Origin: Actinomadura sp. KC06
Lineage (GTDB): Bacteria; Actinomycetota; Actinomycetes; Streptosporangiales; Streptosporangiaceae
DNA: 64,000 nucleotides
Reading direction: 5' to 3'
NCBI RefSeq assembly: GCF_004348735.1
Contig: NZ_SMKT01000031.1
Coordinates: 1 to 64,000, forward strand
Below the pieces are notes generated by a model. The model did no database searches and was not told where the DNA came from. It worked only from the letters and a program-made list of their open reading frames with translations. Numbering within the stretch: the first letter of the stretch is position 1; each line of letters opens with the position of its first letter. Both the position numbers and the translations under genes were made by a program. Positions 9,541 through 17,379 of this stretch are shown here, in pieces.

Positions 9541-10590
9541 CTAGAAGTTGCGGCGGCGCGTCCAGTAGAAGCAGAACCCCGTCAACCCCAGGGCGAGGAC
9601 GGCGAACAGCCCGGTCTCGGCCCACTGCAGCCGCCAGAAGTGATCAGCGGGATGGTAGACGACCTTCTGCCGGAACCCCTGCTGCTTGATGTAGTCGAAG
9701 CACGCCTGAGGCGGGCCCTCGGGCGGCTCGCCGTTCGCGTCCGGCGGTGGCGGCGCGCACGGCGCCCCGGCGGCGGCAGAGATGGACATCTCGTCCACCT
9801 TGCGGCCGGACGAGTTGACCGTGTCGTTCACCATCGTCCAGGCTCCTTGTTCCGGTTCCACCTCCACCTGGAGGATCGCCGTCTTGCCGTTGTGGTTCAG
9901 CGACATCTCCCCGTGGTTCTGCGCCGTGATCTCAACGATCTTGGTCTCGGAGGGAACGAGGTGGGGCCGGACCCACTGCGGTACCGCGATCTGGACGGCG
10001 ACGAAGACGAGCAGCGTGACCGCGATGGCCGGCAGGGTGCGGCGCAGGATGACCCCGACGGTGACGCCGAGCGCGAAGGCGAAGGCCGCGTAGCCCATCG
10101 GAACGACGCCGCGCGCCACGAAGACCAGGGGCGTGATGCGCGCGAACTCGTTGCTCGCCGCCTTGTCGAGAGGGTCGGTCCACCAGTCCACGGCGAGCAC
10201 CGCGAGCCCCGCGGCGGCGACGGCGGCGAGGCCGATCAGGCCGAGCTTGACGCTCAGCCAGCGGGTCCGGGTGATGCTCTGGTTCCACACGAGCCGGTGC
10301 GTGCCGTGCTCGAGCTCGCGGGTGATGAGCGGCGCGCCCCAGAAGATCCCGATGAGGCCGGGGAGCGCCACGACGGCGGCGGCCAGCATGCTGAAGTAGC
10401 CCTGATGGTCCCCGAAGAAGAGCTGGGAGAACTGCGAGCAGTTGTCCGGCGAGCCGCAGGACGCGATTCCGGTGTCGTAGTCGTCCGCCAGGCCGGGGCC
10501 GGTGATCAGGAGGGCGGCGGCGAGGACGGCGAGCCCGCCGAACACCACCGCGGCCTGGGTGCGGAACTGCCGCAACGTCAGCCAGATCAT
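9541..10590 (-). CDS. ABC-2 type transporter permease
   Basis: 349 residues with about six membrane segments: near 14-36, 78-100, 130-150, 165-190, 195-215 and the C-terminal FAVLALGLTGFCFYW. Between the fourth and the last lies an extracellular domain of about 110 residues. ATG 10590 overlaps the ATPase stop by 4 nt (ATGA) and GGAGG lies 7 nt upstream, so translation is coupled to the ATPase. Last gene of the GntR-ATPase-permease operon. Such YtrA-type systems respond to cell-envelope stress or export peptides; the cargo here is unknown. Confidence 0.82.
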   Translation of the reverse strand: MIWLTLRQFRTQAAVVFGGLAVLAAALLITGPGLADDYDTGIASCGSPDNCSQFSQLFFGDHQGYFSMLAAAVVALPGLIGIFWGAPLITRELEHGTHRLVWNQSITRTRWLSVKLGLIGLAAVAAAGLAVLAVDWWTDPLDKAASNEFARITPLVFVARGVVPMGYAAFAFALGVTVGVILRRTLPAIAVTLLVFVAVQIAVPQWVRPHLVPSETKIVEITAQNHGEMSLNHNGKTAILQVEVEPEQGAWTMVNDTVNSSGRKVDEMSISAAAGAPCAPPPPDANGEPPEGPPQACFDYIKQQGFRQKVVYHPADHFWRLQWAETGLFAVLALGLTGFCFYWTRRRNF

Positions 10591-11465
10591 CGGACGGCCT
10601 CCAAGGCGGGACGCGCCTCCTGGGCGCTCATGTAGGCGAGGACGAGGTCTTCCATCCCGACCTGTCCGACCGTCCACGCGGGGTCGTGGATCGGGGCGTC
10701 CGTGCGGACGATCAGGGTGCTCTGCCGGTCGGTGTGGCTCTCGGACACGACGTGCTGGTCCGCGGGCAGGCTGGACGAGTCGCGGCGCGGCCCCGTCAGC
10801 CGGTGGTGGGTGGCGAGCAGGTCGTCGACGTCCCCGGCCACCCGGACCCTGGACTCGACGAGGACGATCAGGTAGTCGCACGTCCGTTCCAGGTCGGACA
10901 CCAGGTGGGACGACAGCACGACGCTGAGCGAGTGTTCCACGGCGGCCTCCATGAGGCCCTGGAGGAACTCGCGGCGGGCGAGCGGGTCGAGCGCGGCGAC
11001 GGGCTCGTCCAGGATCAGCAGCTCGGGGCGCTTCGCGATGCCGAGCGTGAGGGCGAGCTGGGCGCGCTGCCCGCCCGACAGTTTCCCGGCCTTGTGCGCG
11101 GGGTCGAGGCGGAGGCGCGAGATGCGCTCGCGGGCGAGGGCGTCGTCCCATGTGGCGTTCAGCCGCGCGCCGAGCTTGAGGTGGTCGGCGACGCTCAATC
11201 CGGCGTAGGTGGGGGTGTCCTGGGCGACGTACCCGACCTTGGCGAGCTGCGCGGGACCCTCAGCCGGGCGGCCCCCGAGCACCCGGATGCTGCCCGCGCT
11301 CGGCCGGATCTGCCCGACGGCCAGGTTCAGCAGCGTCGTCTTCCCGGCCCCGTTCGGCCCGACGAGGCCGACGACCCGCCCGGCCGGGATATCGAGCGTG
11401 CAGTCGGACAGCGCCCACCGCTGCCCGTACTTCTTGCCCAGTCCCTGGGCCTCAAGCGCGGTCAT
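10587..11465 (-). CDS. ABC transporter ATP-binding protein
   Basis: 292 residues. Walker A GPNGAGKTT (about 36-44), Q-loop in VGYVAQDTPTYAGL, signature LSGGQRAQL, Walker B LLILDEPVAALDP and switch histidine in VLSSHLVSDLE are all intact. A C-terminal part of about 70 residues with no known motif follows. Energises the ABC-2 permease at 9541. Its ATG overlaps the stop of the GntR gene (ATGA, 4 nt), and its own stop overlaps the permease start the same way, so the three genes are one translationally coupled operon. Confidence 0.9.
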   Translation of the reverse strand: MTALEAQGLGKKYGQRWALSDCTLDIPAGRVVGLVGPNGAGKTTLLNLAVGQIRPSAGSIRVLGGRPAEGPAQLAKVGYVAQDTPTYAGLSVADHLKLGARLNATWDDALARERISRLRLDPAHKAGKLSGGQRAQLALTLGIAKRPELLILDEPVAALDPLARREFLQGLMEAAVEHSLSVVLSSHLVSDLERTCDYLIVLVESRVRVAGDVDDLLATHHRLTGPRRDSSSLPADQHVVSESHTDRQSTLIVRTDAPIHDPAWTVGQVGMEDLVLAYMSAQEARPALEAVR

Positions 11466-11854
11466 GCTATGTCCTCCTGACGGGCGGACCGAAAGGTCGT
11501 CATGAACAACGCCTCGATGCTCTCGTCGTCCATCCCGGCGAGCCGGGCCTTGGCGAGCCAGCGCTCCAGGTCCTTGCGGAGCGGGCCGTGGGCGGCGAGG
11601 GACTCGCCCGCCAGCGTGCGCGTCACGAACGTCCCGAGGCCGGGGCGCGGCGCGACGAGCCCCTCGCGCTCCAGCTCCCGGTACGCCTTGAGCACGGTGT
11701 TCGGGTTGATCGCGAGCTGGGCGACCACGTCCTTGACGGTGGGGAGCTGCTCGCCCTCCTGGAGCAGGTCGAGCCGCAGCGCGTGCTTCACCTGCTGGAC
11801 GAGCTGCATGTACGGCGATACCCCCGAGCCGGAGTCCAGATGGAACTCGATCAC
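11462..11854 (-). CDS. GntR-family (YtrA subfamily) transcriptional regulator
   Basis: 130 residues, the short form with only a winged helix (about 8-75; GEQLPTVKDVVAQLAINPNTVLKAYRELE-type pattern) and a small C-terminal helical tail, which is the YtrA type. An in-frame ATG exists at 11866, but its codons form the ribosome binding site GGAGG placed 5 nt before GTG 11854, so the GTG is the better start. YtrA regulators commonly repress their own operon of ABC genes until a cell-wall-active compound arrives; here the ATPase and permease follow directly. Confidence 0.88.
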   Translation of the reverse strand: MIEFHLDSGSGVSPYMQLVQQVKHALRLDLLQEGEQLPTVKDVVAQLAINPNTVLKAYRELEREGLVAPRPGLGTFVTRTLAGESLAAHGPLRKDLERWLAKARLAGMDDESIEALFMTTFRSARQEDIA

Positions 11855-11869
11855 CGCAACCTCCATTGA

Positions 11870-11883
11870 ACTATCATGTTAGT
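11870..11883. promoter_or_regulatory. Probable GntR/YtrA operator
   Basis: Near-perfect 14-bp palindrome ACTATCATGTTAGT (ACTA-n-CATG-n-TAGT, mismatched only at one symmetric pair) in an unusually AT-rich patch, 16 bp upstream of the GntR start. Location right at the promoter of the regulator's own operon suggests autoregulation. Confidence 0.45.
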
Positions 11884-11982
11884 ACTTTAGCTGTATGGCA
11901 CTGGCGGCTGTCAACGGACATCCGTTTTGTGCAGGGGACCTCGTTCGGCGATGCTGGGAGCGTGTCAACGGAGACCGCGTCG

Positions 11983-12906
11983 ATGACGACGCCGAACGCC
12001 GCCGCTGAGCTGCGCGCGTTCCTGCAGGGCCTGCCGGGCGTCGACCAGGTGGGGGCCGAGGAGCGGGCCGCCCGGCTGGCGACCCGGTCGATCAAGACGA
12101 CGGCGAAGGCCGAGGCCATCGACCTGGCCATCTCGATGGTGGACCTGACCACGCTGGAGGGCGCGGACACGCCGGGCAAGGTGCGGGCGCTGTGCGCGAA
12201 GGCGGCCCGTCCCGATCCGTCCGACGGGTCGGTGCCGCGGGTGGCGGCCGTGTGCGTGTACTCGGACCTGGTGGACGTCGCCGTCCGGTCTCTTGAGGGG
12301 ACGGGCATCGGGGTGGCGAGCGTCGCGACGTCGTTCCCGTCCGGGCGGGCGCCGCTGGAGGCCAAGCTGGCCGACACCCGGGCGGCGGTCGCCGCCGGCG
12401 CGGCCGAGATCGACATGGTGATCGACCGGGGCGCCTTCCTGGCCGGCGACGTCGGGAAGGTGTTCGACGAGATCACGGCGGTCAAGCAGGCGTGCGGCTC
12501 GGCGCATCTGAAGGTGATCCTGGAGACGGGCGAGCTGGCCACGCTCGACAACGTCCGGCGGGCGTCGTGGCTGGCGATGCGGGCCGGGGCCGACTTCATC
12601 AAGACCTCGACGGGCAAGGTGTCCCCAGCGGCGACGCTGCCGGTCACTCTGGTGATGCTGGAGGCCGTCCGCGACTACCGGGCCCGGACGGGACGCCAGG
12701 TCGGCGTCAAACCGGCGGGCGGCATCCGCACCACCAAGGACGCGATCCGGTACCTGGTGCTGGTCAACGAGACCGCCGGGCCGGACTGGCTGACGCCCGA
12801 ATGGTTCAGGCTCGGCGCGTCGAGCCTGCTCAACGACCTGCTCATGCAGCGCCGCAAGCTCGCCACCGGCGTGTATTCCGGTCCCGACTACTTCACGCTG
12901 GACTGA
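11983..12906 (+). CDS. deoC: Deoxyribose-phosphate aldolase
   Basis: 307 residues. Splits 2-deoxy-D-ribose 5-phosphate into glyceraldehyde 3-phosphate and acetaldehyde. The Schiff-base lysine is K207 in FIKTSTGK, the second active-site lysine is in GVKPAGGIRT, and LKVILETGEL is also diagnostic. ATG 11983 has GGAG 9 nt upstream; GTG 11962 is in frame but its GGGAG is only 1 nt away. First gene of an operon with two aldehyde dehydrogenase-family genes, which suggests that the acetaldehyde released is oxidised at once. Confidence 0.93.
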   Translation: MTTPNAAAELRAFLQGLPGVDQVGAEERAARLATRSIKTTAKAEAIDLAISMVDLTTLEGADTPGKVRALCAKAARPDPSDGSVPRVAAVCVYSDLVDVAVRSLEGTGIGVASVATSFPSGRAPLEAKLADTRAAVAAGAAEIDMVIDRGAFLAGDVGKVFDEITAVKQACGSAHLKVILETGELATLDNVRRASWLAMRAGADFIKTSTGKVSPAATLPVTLVMLEAVRDYRARTGRQVGVKPAGGIRTTKDAIRYLVLVNETAGPDWLTPEWFRLGASSLLNDLLMQRRKLATGVYSGPDYFTLD

Positions 12907-12908
12907 TC

Positions 12909-14339
12909 ATGGTTTTCGAGTACGCGCCCGCCCCGGAGTCACGGTCGGTCGTCGACATCCGCGCCTCCTACGGGCTGTTCGTCGACGGCGAGTTCGTGGA
13001 CGGCCGCGGCGAGCCCTTCAAGTCGATCAACCCGGCGGACGAGACCGTCCTGGCCGACATCGCCTGCGCCGACGAGACGGACGTCGACCGCGCCGTAGCC
13101 GCCGCCCGGACCGCCTACGACACGGTCTGGGGCCCGATGCCCGGACGGGAACGCGCCAAATACCTGTACCGCATCGCCCGGATCGTCCAGGAGCGGTCGC
13201 GGGAGCTGGCCGTGCTGGAGTCCATCGACAACGGCAAGCCGATCCGCGAGTCACGGGACGTGGACGTCCCGCTGGTCGCCGCGTGGTTCTTCTACTACGC
13301 CGGATGGGCCGACAAGCTCCCGTACGCCGGGTTCGGGCCCGACCCCAAGCCGGTGGGCGTTGCGGCGCAGGTCATCCCGTGGAACTTCCCGCTGCTGATG
13401 CTGGCGTGGAAGATCGCGCCAGCGCTGGCCTGCGGCAACACGGTGGTGTTGAAGCCCGCAGAGACGACGCCGCTGACCGCGCTGCTGTTCGCCGACATCT
13501 GCCGCCAGGCGGAGCTGCCGCCGGGCGTCGTCAACATCATCACCGGCGCGGGGGAGACCGGCCGCGCGCTCGTCGCGCACGGCGGCGTCGACAAGGTCGC
13601 GTTCACCGGGTCCACCGAGGTCGGACGGCAGATCGCCCGCGTCCTGGCGGGCCGTGACACCAGGCTGACGCTGGAGCTGGGCGGGAAGGCCGCCAACATC
13701 GTCTACGCGGACGCCGCGCTCGACCAGGCCGTCGAGGGCATCGTCAACGGGATCTTCTTCAACCAGGGGCACGTGTGCTGCGCGGGGTCGCGGCTGCTCG
13801 TCCAGGAATCGGTCGCCGAGGAGGTCCTGGAGCGGCTGAAGACGCGGATGGCGACGCTGCGGGTCGGCGACCCGCTCGACAAGAACACCGACATCGGGGC
13901 GATCAACTCGGCCGAGCAGCTCGCCAGGATCCGCGAGCTGTCGGCCGCCGGGGAGGCCGAGGGCGCCACCGGCTGGTCGCCGCCGTGCGAGCTGCCCGCG
14001 CAGGGGTTCTGGTTCGCGCCGACCGTCTTCACGGGCGTGGCACAGTCGCACCGGATCGCCCGGGAGGAGATCTTCGGGCCCGTCCTGTCGGTGCTGACAT
14101 TCCGGACGCCCGACGAGGCCGTCACCAAGGCCAACAACACCCCGTACGGGCTGTCGGCCGGAGTCTGGACGGAGAAGGGCTCGCAGATCCTGTGGACGGC
14201 GCAGCGGCTGCGCGCCGGGGTCGTGTGGGCCAACACGTTCAACAAGTTCGACCCCGCCTCCCCGTTCGGCGGCTACAAGGAATCGGGGTTCGGCCGCGAG
14301 GGCGGACGCCACGGGCTGGAGGGCTACCTCAATGTCTGA
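12909..14339 (+). CDS. Aldehyde dehydrogenase (NAD(P)-dependent)
   Basis: 476 residues, complete ALDH fold. Visible motifs: PWNFPLLM and the cofactor lysine in VVLKPAETTP, FTGSTEVGR, the general-base glutamate E256 in LELGGKAA, and the nucleophile in NQGHVCCAG (C290/C291). EEIFGPVLSV and PFGGYKESGFGREGG close the C-terminus. ATG 12909 lies 2 bp after the deoC stop. It probably oxidises acetaldehyde, or another deoxynucleoside-derived aldehyde, to the acid (inference from context). Its stop overlaps the next gene by 8 nt. Confidence 0.92.
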   Translation: MVFEYAPAPESRSVVDIRASYGLFVDGEFVDGRGEPFKSINPADETVLADIACADETDVDRAVAAARTAYDTVWGPMPGRERAKYLYRIARIVQERSRELAVLESIDNGKPIRESRDVDVPLVAAWFFYYAGWADKLPYAGFGPDPKPVGVAAQVIPWNFPLLMLAWKIAPALACGNTVVLKPAETTPLTALLFADICRQAELPPGVVNIITGAGETGRALVAHGGVDKVAFTGSTEVGRQIARVLAGRDTRLTLELGGKAANIVYADAALDQAVEGIVNGIFFNQGHVCCAGSRLLVQESVAEEVLERLKTRMATLRVGDPLDKNTDIGAINSAEQLARIRELSAAGEAEGATGWSPPCELPAQGFWFAPTVFTGVAQSHRIAREEIFGPVLSVLTFRTPDEAVTKANNTPYGLSAGVWTEKGSQILWTAQRLRAGVVWANTFNKFDPASPFGGYKESGFGREGGRHGLEGYLNV

Positions 14340-15186
14340 GCGGCTGGCCGTGCGCAAAACGTACAAGCTGTTCATCGGGGGCGCGTTCCCCCGATCGGAA
14401 TCCGGCAGGTCGTACGCGGTGACGGACGCGAAGGGACGATTCGTTGCCAACGCCTCGCAGGCGTCGCGCAAGGACGCCCGCGACGCCGTCACCGCCGCCC
14501 GCAAGGCGTTCCCCGGCTGGTCCCGGCGCACCGCCTACAACCGCGGCCAGATCCTCTACCGCGTCGCGGAGATGCTGGAGGGCCGCCGCGACCAGTTCGC
14601 GGACGAGCTCCGGCGTGCGGGCGCGTCCAAGAGCGGCGCGGCGGCGGAGGTGGACGCGGCCGTCGACCGGTGGGTCTGGTACGCCGGATGGGCCGACAAG
14701 CTCTCGGCCGTGGCGGGCGCGTCGAACCCGGTGTCGGGGCCGTTCTTCAACTTCTCGACGCCCGAGCCGTCCGGTGTCGTCGCCGTCATCGCGCCGGACT
14801 CGCCGCTGCTCGGGCTCGTCTCCGTGGTGGCCCCGGTGATCGTGTCGGGGAACACGTGCGTCGCCGTCGCGTCCGAGCCGGCGCCGCTGCCGTCCATCAC
14901 GCTGGCCGAGGTGCTGGCGACGTCCGATCTGCCGGGCGGGGTCGTCAACGTCCTCACCGGGCGGCGGGCCGAGGTCGCGCCGTGGCTCGCCTCGCACATG
15001 GACGTCAACGGCATCGACCTCACCGGAGCGACGGGCGACCTCGTCCCCGATCTGGAGGGCAAGGCGGCCGAGAACCTGAAGCGCGTCCTGCGGCCCGCGG
15101 ACGGCGCGTGGGCCGGCGACCCCGGAACCGCCCGCATGACCGCGTTCCTGGAGACCAAGACCGTCTGGCATCCCGTGGGCCTCTGA
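14332..15186 (+). CDS. Truncated, probably non-catalytic aldehyde dehydrogenase-like protein
   Basis: 284 residues, about 60% of a normal ALDH. It keeps the N-terminal fold (RKTYKLFIGGAFPRSESGRS; WVWYAGWADKLSA, closely similar to the neighbour's FYYAGWADKLPY) but PWN is replaced by PDS, the cofactor lysine region reads VAVASEPAP, and FTGST, ELGGK and the catalytic cysteine are all missing. There is no frameshift or stop that explains this: the frame is clean and ends in its own tail. ATG 14332 overlaps the full-length ALDH gene by 8 nt, so the two are probably made in ratio and may form a hetero-oligomer with this subunit as scaffold or regulator. Confidence 0.8.
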   Translation: MSERLAVRKTYKLFIGGAFPRSESGRSYAVTDAKGRFVANASQASRKDARDAVTAARKAFPGWSRRTAYNRGQILYRVAEMLEGRRDQFADELRRAGASKSGAAAEVDAAVDRWVWYAGWADKLSAVAGASNPVSGPFFNFSTPEPSGVVAVIAPDSPLLGLVSVVAPVIVSGNTCVAVASEPAPLPSITLAEVLATSDLPGGVVNVLTGRRAEVAPWLASHMDVNGIDLTGATGDLVPDLEGKAAENLKRVLRPADGAWAGDPGTARMTAFLETKTVWHPVGL

Positions 15187-15231
15187 GCTGATATGACTCC
15201 GCGTGTGTAGAGCGTCACAAACCGTGGAATA

Positions 15232-15267
15232 GATCTCCCCGTAACTGATCATCACTGGGGGGAGATC
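15232..15267 (+). promoter_or_regulatory. Hairpin that masks a ribosome binding site
   Basis: 9-bp inverted repeat GATCTCCCC (15232-15240) / GGGGAGATC (15259-15267) with an 18-nt loop. The right arm contains the GGGGAG Shine-Dalgarno sequence of the histone-like gene, whose GTG start begins 2 nt later. Folding would block translation, so this looks like a translational switch in the leader. Confidence 0.5.
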
Positions 15268-15268
15268 A

Positions 15269-16195
15269 GTGCCTACCAAGACAGCTTCACGTACGAAGAG
15301 CACATCAGCGACCAAGTCCACCACGACCCGGAAGCCGGCGGCCAAGCGCACGTCGGCCGCGAAGTCGTCCACGCGGGCGACCACGAGCCGGACCACCGCG
15401 GCGAAGCGCGGCGGCAGCAAGAGCAGCGCCGCCAAGTCCGGGACGGCGCGCAAGTCGACGTCGGCGGCGTCCAGCCGGACGTCGTCGGCGGCCGCGACCC
15501 GGGTCACCAAGGCCGCGAGCCAGGCCAAGACCGCCGCGACGCAGATGAAGTCGGTGGCGACCAAGGCGTCCACGTCGGCGAAGGCCATGACGGCGATGAC
15601 CAAGGCCATGACCAGCGCCACCAAGGCGATGTCCGACGCCGCCAAGGCGATGGACGCCGCCGCGAAGGTCATCACCACGACGGCGAAGTCGACGACCGCC
15701 AGGTCCTCGGGGACCAGGAGCGCGGCGGCGAAGAAGAGCACGGCGTCCAGGTCCGGGACGGCGCGCAAGTCGACGGCGGCGTCCGGCCGGTCCCGGTCGA
15801 CGGCCTCGGCGCGGACGGGCTCCACGGCGCGCAAGTCGACCGCGTCGAAGAGCACCGCCGGCAAGAGCGGCACGGCCAGGAGCGGCACGGCGAAGAAGAC
15901 CGCGCCCAAGTCGCGGACGGCCGCGGCCCGCAAGCCGGCGTCGCGCACGACCGCGAGCGCCAGGACCGGCACCGCGAAGCGGTCCGGCGGGCGGACGGCC
16001 GCCAAGTCCGGCACGTCCCGGACGGCGGCCCGCAAGTCGCCCGCGGGACGAGCCGTGGACGCGGCCCGCAGCGCCGCCGCGACCGCGCCTTCCGCGTCGC
16101 CCATGGTCGAGCCGAAGACCGGCTCGCTCCAGCACTCGACGCGGACGGACGGCGGGTTCCTGAGCGGGCTCACCGGCTCCGGCCGCGGGCGCTGA
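15269..16195 (+). CDS. Lysine/alanine/serine-rich histone H1-like protein
   Basis: 308 residues, composed almost only of K, A, S, T, R and G. The N-terminal (1-75) and C-terminal (145-270) parts are low-complexity basic tails with KST, RKSTA and SGTAR repeats, like eukaryotic H1 and the tails of actinobacterial HupS or Lsr2-like DNA-binding proteins. The middle (about 85-140) differs: it is a heptad repeat with M or I every seventh residue (MTAMTKA, MTSATKA, MSDAAKA, MDAAAKV), predicting a helix that can oligomerise. A non-basic tail with a final FLSGLTGSGRGR ends the protein. GTG start with GGGGGGAG 3-4 nt upstream, inside a hairpin. Probably a DNA- or polyanion-binding protein; a phasin-like role is an alternative because of the amphipathic helix. 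Confidence 0.7.
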   Translation: MPTKTASRTKSTSATKSTTTRKPAAKRTSAAKSSTRATTSRTTAAKRGGSKSSAAKSGTARKSTSAASSRTSSAAATRVTKAASQAKTAATQMKSVATKASTSAKAMTAMTKAMTSATKAMSDAAKAMDAAAKVITTTAKSTTARSSGTRSAAAKKSTASRSGTARKSTAASGRSRSTASARTGSTARKSTASKSTAGKSGTARSGTAKKTAPKSRTAAARKPASRTTASARTGTAKRSGGRTAAKSGTSRTAARKSPAGRAVDAARSAAATAPSASPMVEPKTGSLQHSTRTDGGFLSGLTGSGRGR

Positions 16196-16207
16196 GGCCG
16201 ATCCGCG

Positions 16208-16462
16208 ATGCCGATGGATGAGAACGACATCCTGGCGCGCATCAACGAGTACGTCGGCGAGGAGCAGCGGCTCCGCGAGCGCTACCAGCGCCGCGAGCTG
16301 AGCCGCGAGGAGGAGCACCGGCGGCTGGAGCGGCTGGAGGTCGCGCTCGACCAGTGCTGGGACCTGCTGCGCCGCCGCCGGGCCCGGCTGGAGGCGGGCG
16401 CGGACCCGGGCGCCGAGGAGGACGTCAGGCCGCCGGACGAGGTCGAAGGCTACCTGCAGTGA
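16208..16462 (+). CDS. DUF2630 family protein
   Basis: 84 residues, mostly charged and helical. The pattern DILARINEYVGEE, LERLEVALDQCWDLLRRRRARLEAG and the end VEGYLQ is typical of DUF2630, a small actinobacterial family of unknown function. ATG 16208 or 16214. Its stop overlaps the next gene's GTG (GTGA), so it is translationally coupled to the oxidoreductase that follows, and it is only 12 bp after the histone-like gene. Confidence 0.85.
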   Translation: MPMDENDILARINEYVGEEQRLRERYQRRELSREEEHRRLERLEVALDQCWDLLRRRRARLEAGADPGAEEDVRPPDEVEGYLQ

Positions 16463-17376
16463 CGCCCGCGAGCGGGCGCGGGCCGCTGCGGTTCGGCGTG
16501 TCCCTCGCACCGGACGCGTCGGTCCCGCTGCTGCGCACCGCCCAGGAGGCGGACCGGTTCGGGCTCGACCTCCTCGGCGTCCGCGACCGGCCGTACCGGC
16601 GCGACACCGCCGACGCGCTCACGCTGGTGGCGGCCGCGCTGGCCGCCACGTCCCGGATCCGGGTGCTGCCCGCGGTGGCGTGCCTGCCGCTGCGGCCGCC
16701 CGCCGTCCTGGCGAAGGCGGTCGCGACGATGGACCGGCTCAGCGGCGGCCGCGTCGAGCTCGGCCTCGGCGCGGGCACGTCCTGGGACGGCGTCGAGGCG
16801 TACGGCGGGACGTCGTTCCGGAGCGCGGCGGCGGCGCGGCGTGCGCTCGAAGAGGCGGTGCAGATCATCCGGCTGCACTGGAGCGACCAGAGCGGGCTCC
16901 GGTTCCAGGGCGAGCACTACGGGTTCACCGCGCTGCAGGCCGGTCCGGCGCCCGTCCACCAGATCGGCGTCTGGCTGGGCGTCACCGGGCCGCGCGGCCT
17001 CGACCTGGCCGGACGCGTCGCCGACGGCTGGATCGCGCCGTCGTCCCTCGTCCCGCCGAAACGGCTCGCGGACGGGCAGCAGCGCCTCGACGACGCCGCC
17101 GCCCGCGCGGGCCGCGACCCCGATGAGATCCGCCGCGTCTACGTCCTCGAAGGGTCCATCGTGGAGGGCGCCGCCGCGTCGGGGGAATCGCGGGGCTTCC
17201 TGCACGGGCCGCCGCGCCAGTGGATCTACGAGCTGACCGAGCTGGCGATCGGCCACCGCGTCGACTCGTTCCTGTTCGGCGGCCGCCCGGAGCAGATGGC
17301 CGAGTTCGCCCTGGAGGTCGTCCCGGCCGTCCGCGAAGAGATCGCCCGCGAACGCGGGGTCTCGCTCAGGGCCTGA
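16459..17376 (+). CDS. LLM-class F420-dependent oxidoreductase
   Basis: 305 residues, a single luciferase-like TIM barrel. Features: LRFGVSLAPDAS start, RIRVLPAVACLPLRPPAVLAK, RLSGGRVELGLGAG, and a C-terminal GGRPEQMAEFALEVVP. GTG 16459 overlaps the DUF2630 stop. It probably uses reduced F420 rather than FMN, as is usual for this actinobacterial subgroup, but the cofactor cannot be settled from sequence alone. Substrate unknown. Its stop is 3 bp from that of the convergent argS. Confidence 0.83.
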   Translation: MTPASGRGPLRFGVSLAPDASVPLLRTAQEADRFGLDLLGVRDRPYRRDTADALTLVAAALAATSRIRVLPAVACLPLRPPAVLAKAVATMDRLSGGRVELGLGAGTSWDGVEAYGGTSFRSAAAARRALEEAVQIIRLHWSDQSGLRFQGEHYGFTALQAGPAPVHQIGVWLGVTGPRGLDLAGRVADGWIAPSSLVPPKRLADGQQRLDDAAARAGRDPDEIRRVYVLEGSIVEGAAASGESRGFLHGPPRQWIYELTELAIGHRVDSFLFGGRPEQMAEFALEVVPAVREEIARERGVSLRA

Positions 17377-17379
17377 CCC

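Noticed and set aside
12492..12908. Upstream extension of the aldehyde dehydrogenase frame into deoC
   Set aside because: The extended sequence has no homology-like character and overlaps deoC; ATG 12909 starts the ALDH fold correctly.
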